Assembly (NCBI RefSeq): GCF_902141845.1
Contig: NZ_CABFPH010000034.1
Location: 1-52,926, forward strand
DNA length: 52,926 nucleotides
Reading direction: 5' to 3'
DNA from: Methylobacterium symbioticum
GTDB taxonomy: Bacteria > Pseudomonadota > Alphaproteobacteria > Rhizobiales > Beijerinckiaceae
Below the pieces are notes generated by a model that had not been told where the DNA came from, made no database searches, and worked only from the letters and a program-made list of their open reading frames with translations. Positions 52,008-52,926 of this stretch are shown here, piece by piece; position 1 is the stretch's first letter; each line of letters opens with the position of its first letter. The translations under genes and the position numbers were made by a program.

Positions 52008-52926
52008 TCAGCCGTTGCGTGCGGGGGCCACCCAGACCGCATCGGCGATGCGGATGGGCTTCGGGATGAGCTTGAGGGCGTGGAAGCGGTCGGCGACGCT
52101 CTGCTGCTCGGCGACCACCTGCGGCGTCAGCGGGCCGATCCGGTAATTGGCGCGGTCGACCGCGCGGCGCGTCGCAGCGAGCGGTACGCCGGTGCCCTTC
52201 GAGAGGATCGCCGCCACCTCGCCGCGATTGGCCTCGGCCCAGCGCGCGACGCCATCGAGCACGTCGAGGGCGGCGGTGAGCACCTCGGGCCGCGTCTCCG
52301 CGAAGCCGCGGTTGGCCAGGAAGAAGGTGTTCGGGCGCGCGATGTCGGTGGCGGAACTGAGGACGCGCACGCCCTCGCCACCTTCGGCGATGGCGAGGTA
52401 GGGGTCCCAGATCGACCACGCGTCGAAACTGCCGCGGGCGAAGGCGGCGGCCGCGTCGGCGGGGGCCAGGATGACCGGCTCGATGTCACCGTAGGCAAGC
52501 CCCGCCTTCTCCAGGGTCGCCACCAGGAGGTTGTGCGCGCTCGTCCCCTTGGCGAAGGCGACGCGCCTGCCCTTGAGCTCGGCGATGGTCCGGATCGGCG
52601 AGCCCTTGGGCAGCAGGATGCCGGAGCCCGTCCCGGCCCCTTCCTGGGCGGCGGCGTAGACGAGGTCGGCGCCCGCGGCCTGGGCGAAGACCGGCGGCGC
52701 GTCGCCGGTCTGGCCGAGATCGATCCCGCCCAGGCCGAGCGCTTCGAGGAGCGGCGGCCCGAGCGAGAACTCCACCCATTTCACGGTGTGGCCGAGGGCC
52801 TTCAGCCGCGTCTCGATCACGCCCTGCTGCTTGGCGATGACCAGGATGCCGTTCTTCTGGTAGCCGATGCGCAGGACGCCCGGCTCGGCGGCGCGCGCCG
52901 GCCGGATCGCCGCGAGGCCCGTGGGC
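52008..52926 (-). CDS. ssuA: Second sulfonate substrate-binding protein, cut by window edge
   Basis: The open frame runs to the last base, so the N-terminus (signal peptide) is outside. Visible are PGVLRIGYQKNGILVIAKQQGVIETRLKAL, EFSLGPPLLEALGLGGIDLGQTGDAPPVFAQAA, NLLVATLEKAGL, DAWSIWDPYLAIAEGG and the end FHALKLIPKPIRIADAVWVAPARNG. All are counterparts of the downstream ssuA protein. Its stop is 6 bases before the start of that gene. Two binding proteins with one permease/ATPase pair would widen the substrate range. The symbol is by family; which copy is the true ssuA is unknown. Confidence 0.88.
   Translation of the reverse strand, partial: PTGLAAIRPARAAEPGVLRIGYQKNGILVIAKQQGVIETRLKALGHTVKWVEFSLGPPLLEALGLGGIDLGQTGDAPPVFAQAAGADLVYAAAQEGAGTGSGILLPKGSPIRTIAELKGRRVAFAKGTSAHNLLVATLEKAGLAYGDIEPVILAPADAAAAFARGSFDAWSIWDPYLAIAEGGEGVRVLSSATDIARPNTFFLANRGFAETRPEVLTAALDVLDGVARWAEANRGEVAAILSKGTGVPLAATRRAVDRANYRIGPLTPQVVAEQQSVADRFHALKLIPKPIRIADAVWVAPARNG

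Noticed and set aside
1..52926. tRNA, rRNA, CRISPR arrays, insertion sequences, prophage
   Set aside because: I looked for cloverleaf-like tRNA patterns, spaced direct repeats and transposase or integrase motifs and saw none; weak RNA genes could be missed by eye, so a tRNAscan or Rfam search would be decisive.

Overview
The window is a very GC-rich, gene-dense piece of chromosome from an alphaproteobacterium, most likely a Hyphomicrobiales (Rhizobiales) member. Methylobacterium is my best guess; this is inference from gene content and order, not from a marker search. Signs are the pdxJ-acpS-lepB-rnc-era operon, a TsaE-AmgK fusion followed by murU and addB, a ribosomal protein S2 with the long C-terminal tail usual in this order, and many small secreted proteins of unknown function. 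I recognise no phage, insertion sequence, CRISPR array, rRNA or tRNA. The content is mostly housekeeping, with accessory islands for efflux, aldehyde oxidation and sulfonate use.

Layout. 1-3932 (minus): tsaE-amgK fusion, murU and the start of addB (t6A tRNA modification, peptidoglycan recycling, break repair). 4196-8165 (plus): a DoxX membrane protein, then pyrH, frr, cdsA and dxr; the usual uppS is missing between frr and cdsA. 8180-8372: an array of five hairpins. 8408-13644: an ABC-F ATPase, then a TetR repressor divergent from an EmrA/EmrB-type efflux pair, with two near-identical operators between them. 13971-17520: leuC, a 2-hydroxyacid dehydrogenase and a secreted AprI/Inh-like protein. 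17741-21547 (minus): a three-subunit PaoABC-type molybdenum aldehyde oxidoreductase. 21760-26249: an M20 dipeptidase, an orphan ParA ATPase and two exported beta-propeller proteins. 26325-28437 (minus): tsf and rpsB. 28823-34858: an unknown 144-residue protein, two rRNA-modification enzymes, and the era-rnc-lepB-acpS-pdxJ operon.

34965-47649 is a mixed region: a PH-like protein, two small secreted proteins, an FMN reductase, a methyltransferase of the ETFB-lysine type with a glycosyltransferase, topoisomerase IB, a LuxR-type regulator, a GGDEF protein with a degenerate receiver, glutathione peroxidase, a formate/nitrite-type channel, a CinA-like protein, sfsA, an FkbM methyltransferase and an alpha/beta hydrolase. 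47747-47926 is an isolated 59-codon gene with its own ribosome site and a terminator-like hairpin. 48140-52926 (minus) is a sulfonate-use operon (ssuA-ssuA-ssuC-ssuB-ssuD) with two tandem substrate-binding proteins, the upstream one cut by the window edge.

Intergenic spacers carry families of GC-rich inverted repeats (8180-8372, 13701-13837, 17580-17689, 42633-42735) that separate transcription units. The most unusual items are the five-hairpin array, the 59-residue gene, the twin-operator efflux switch, the broken pyrH-dxr cluster and the receiver-degenerate GGDEF protein.
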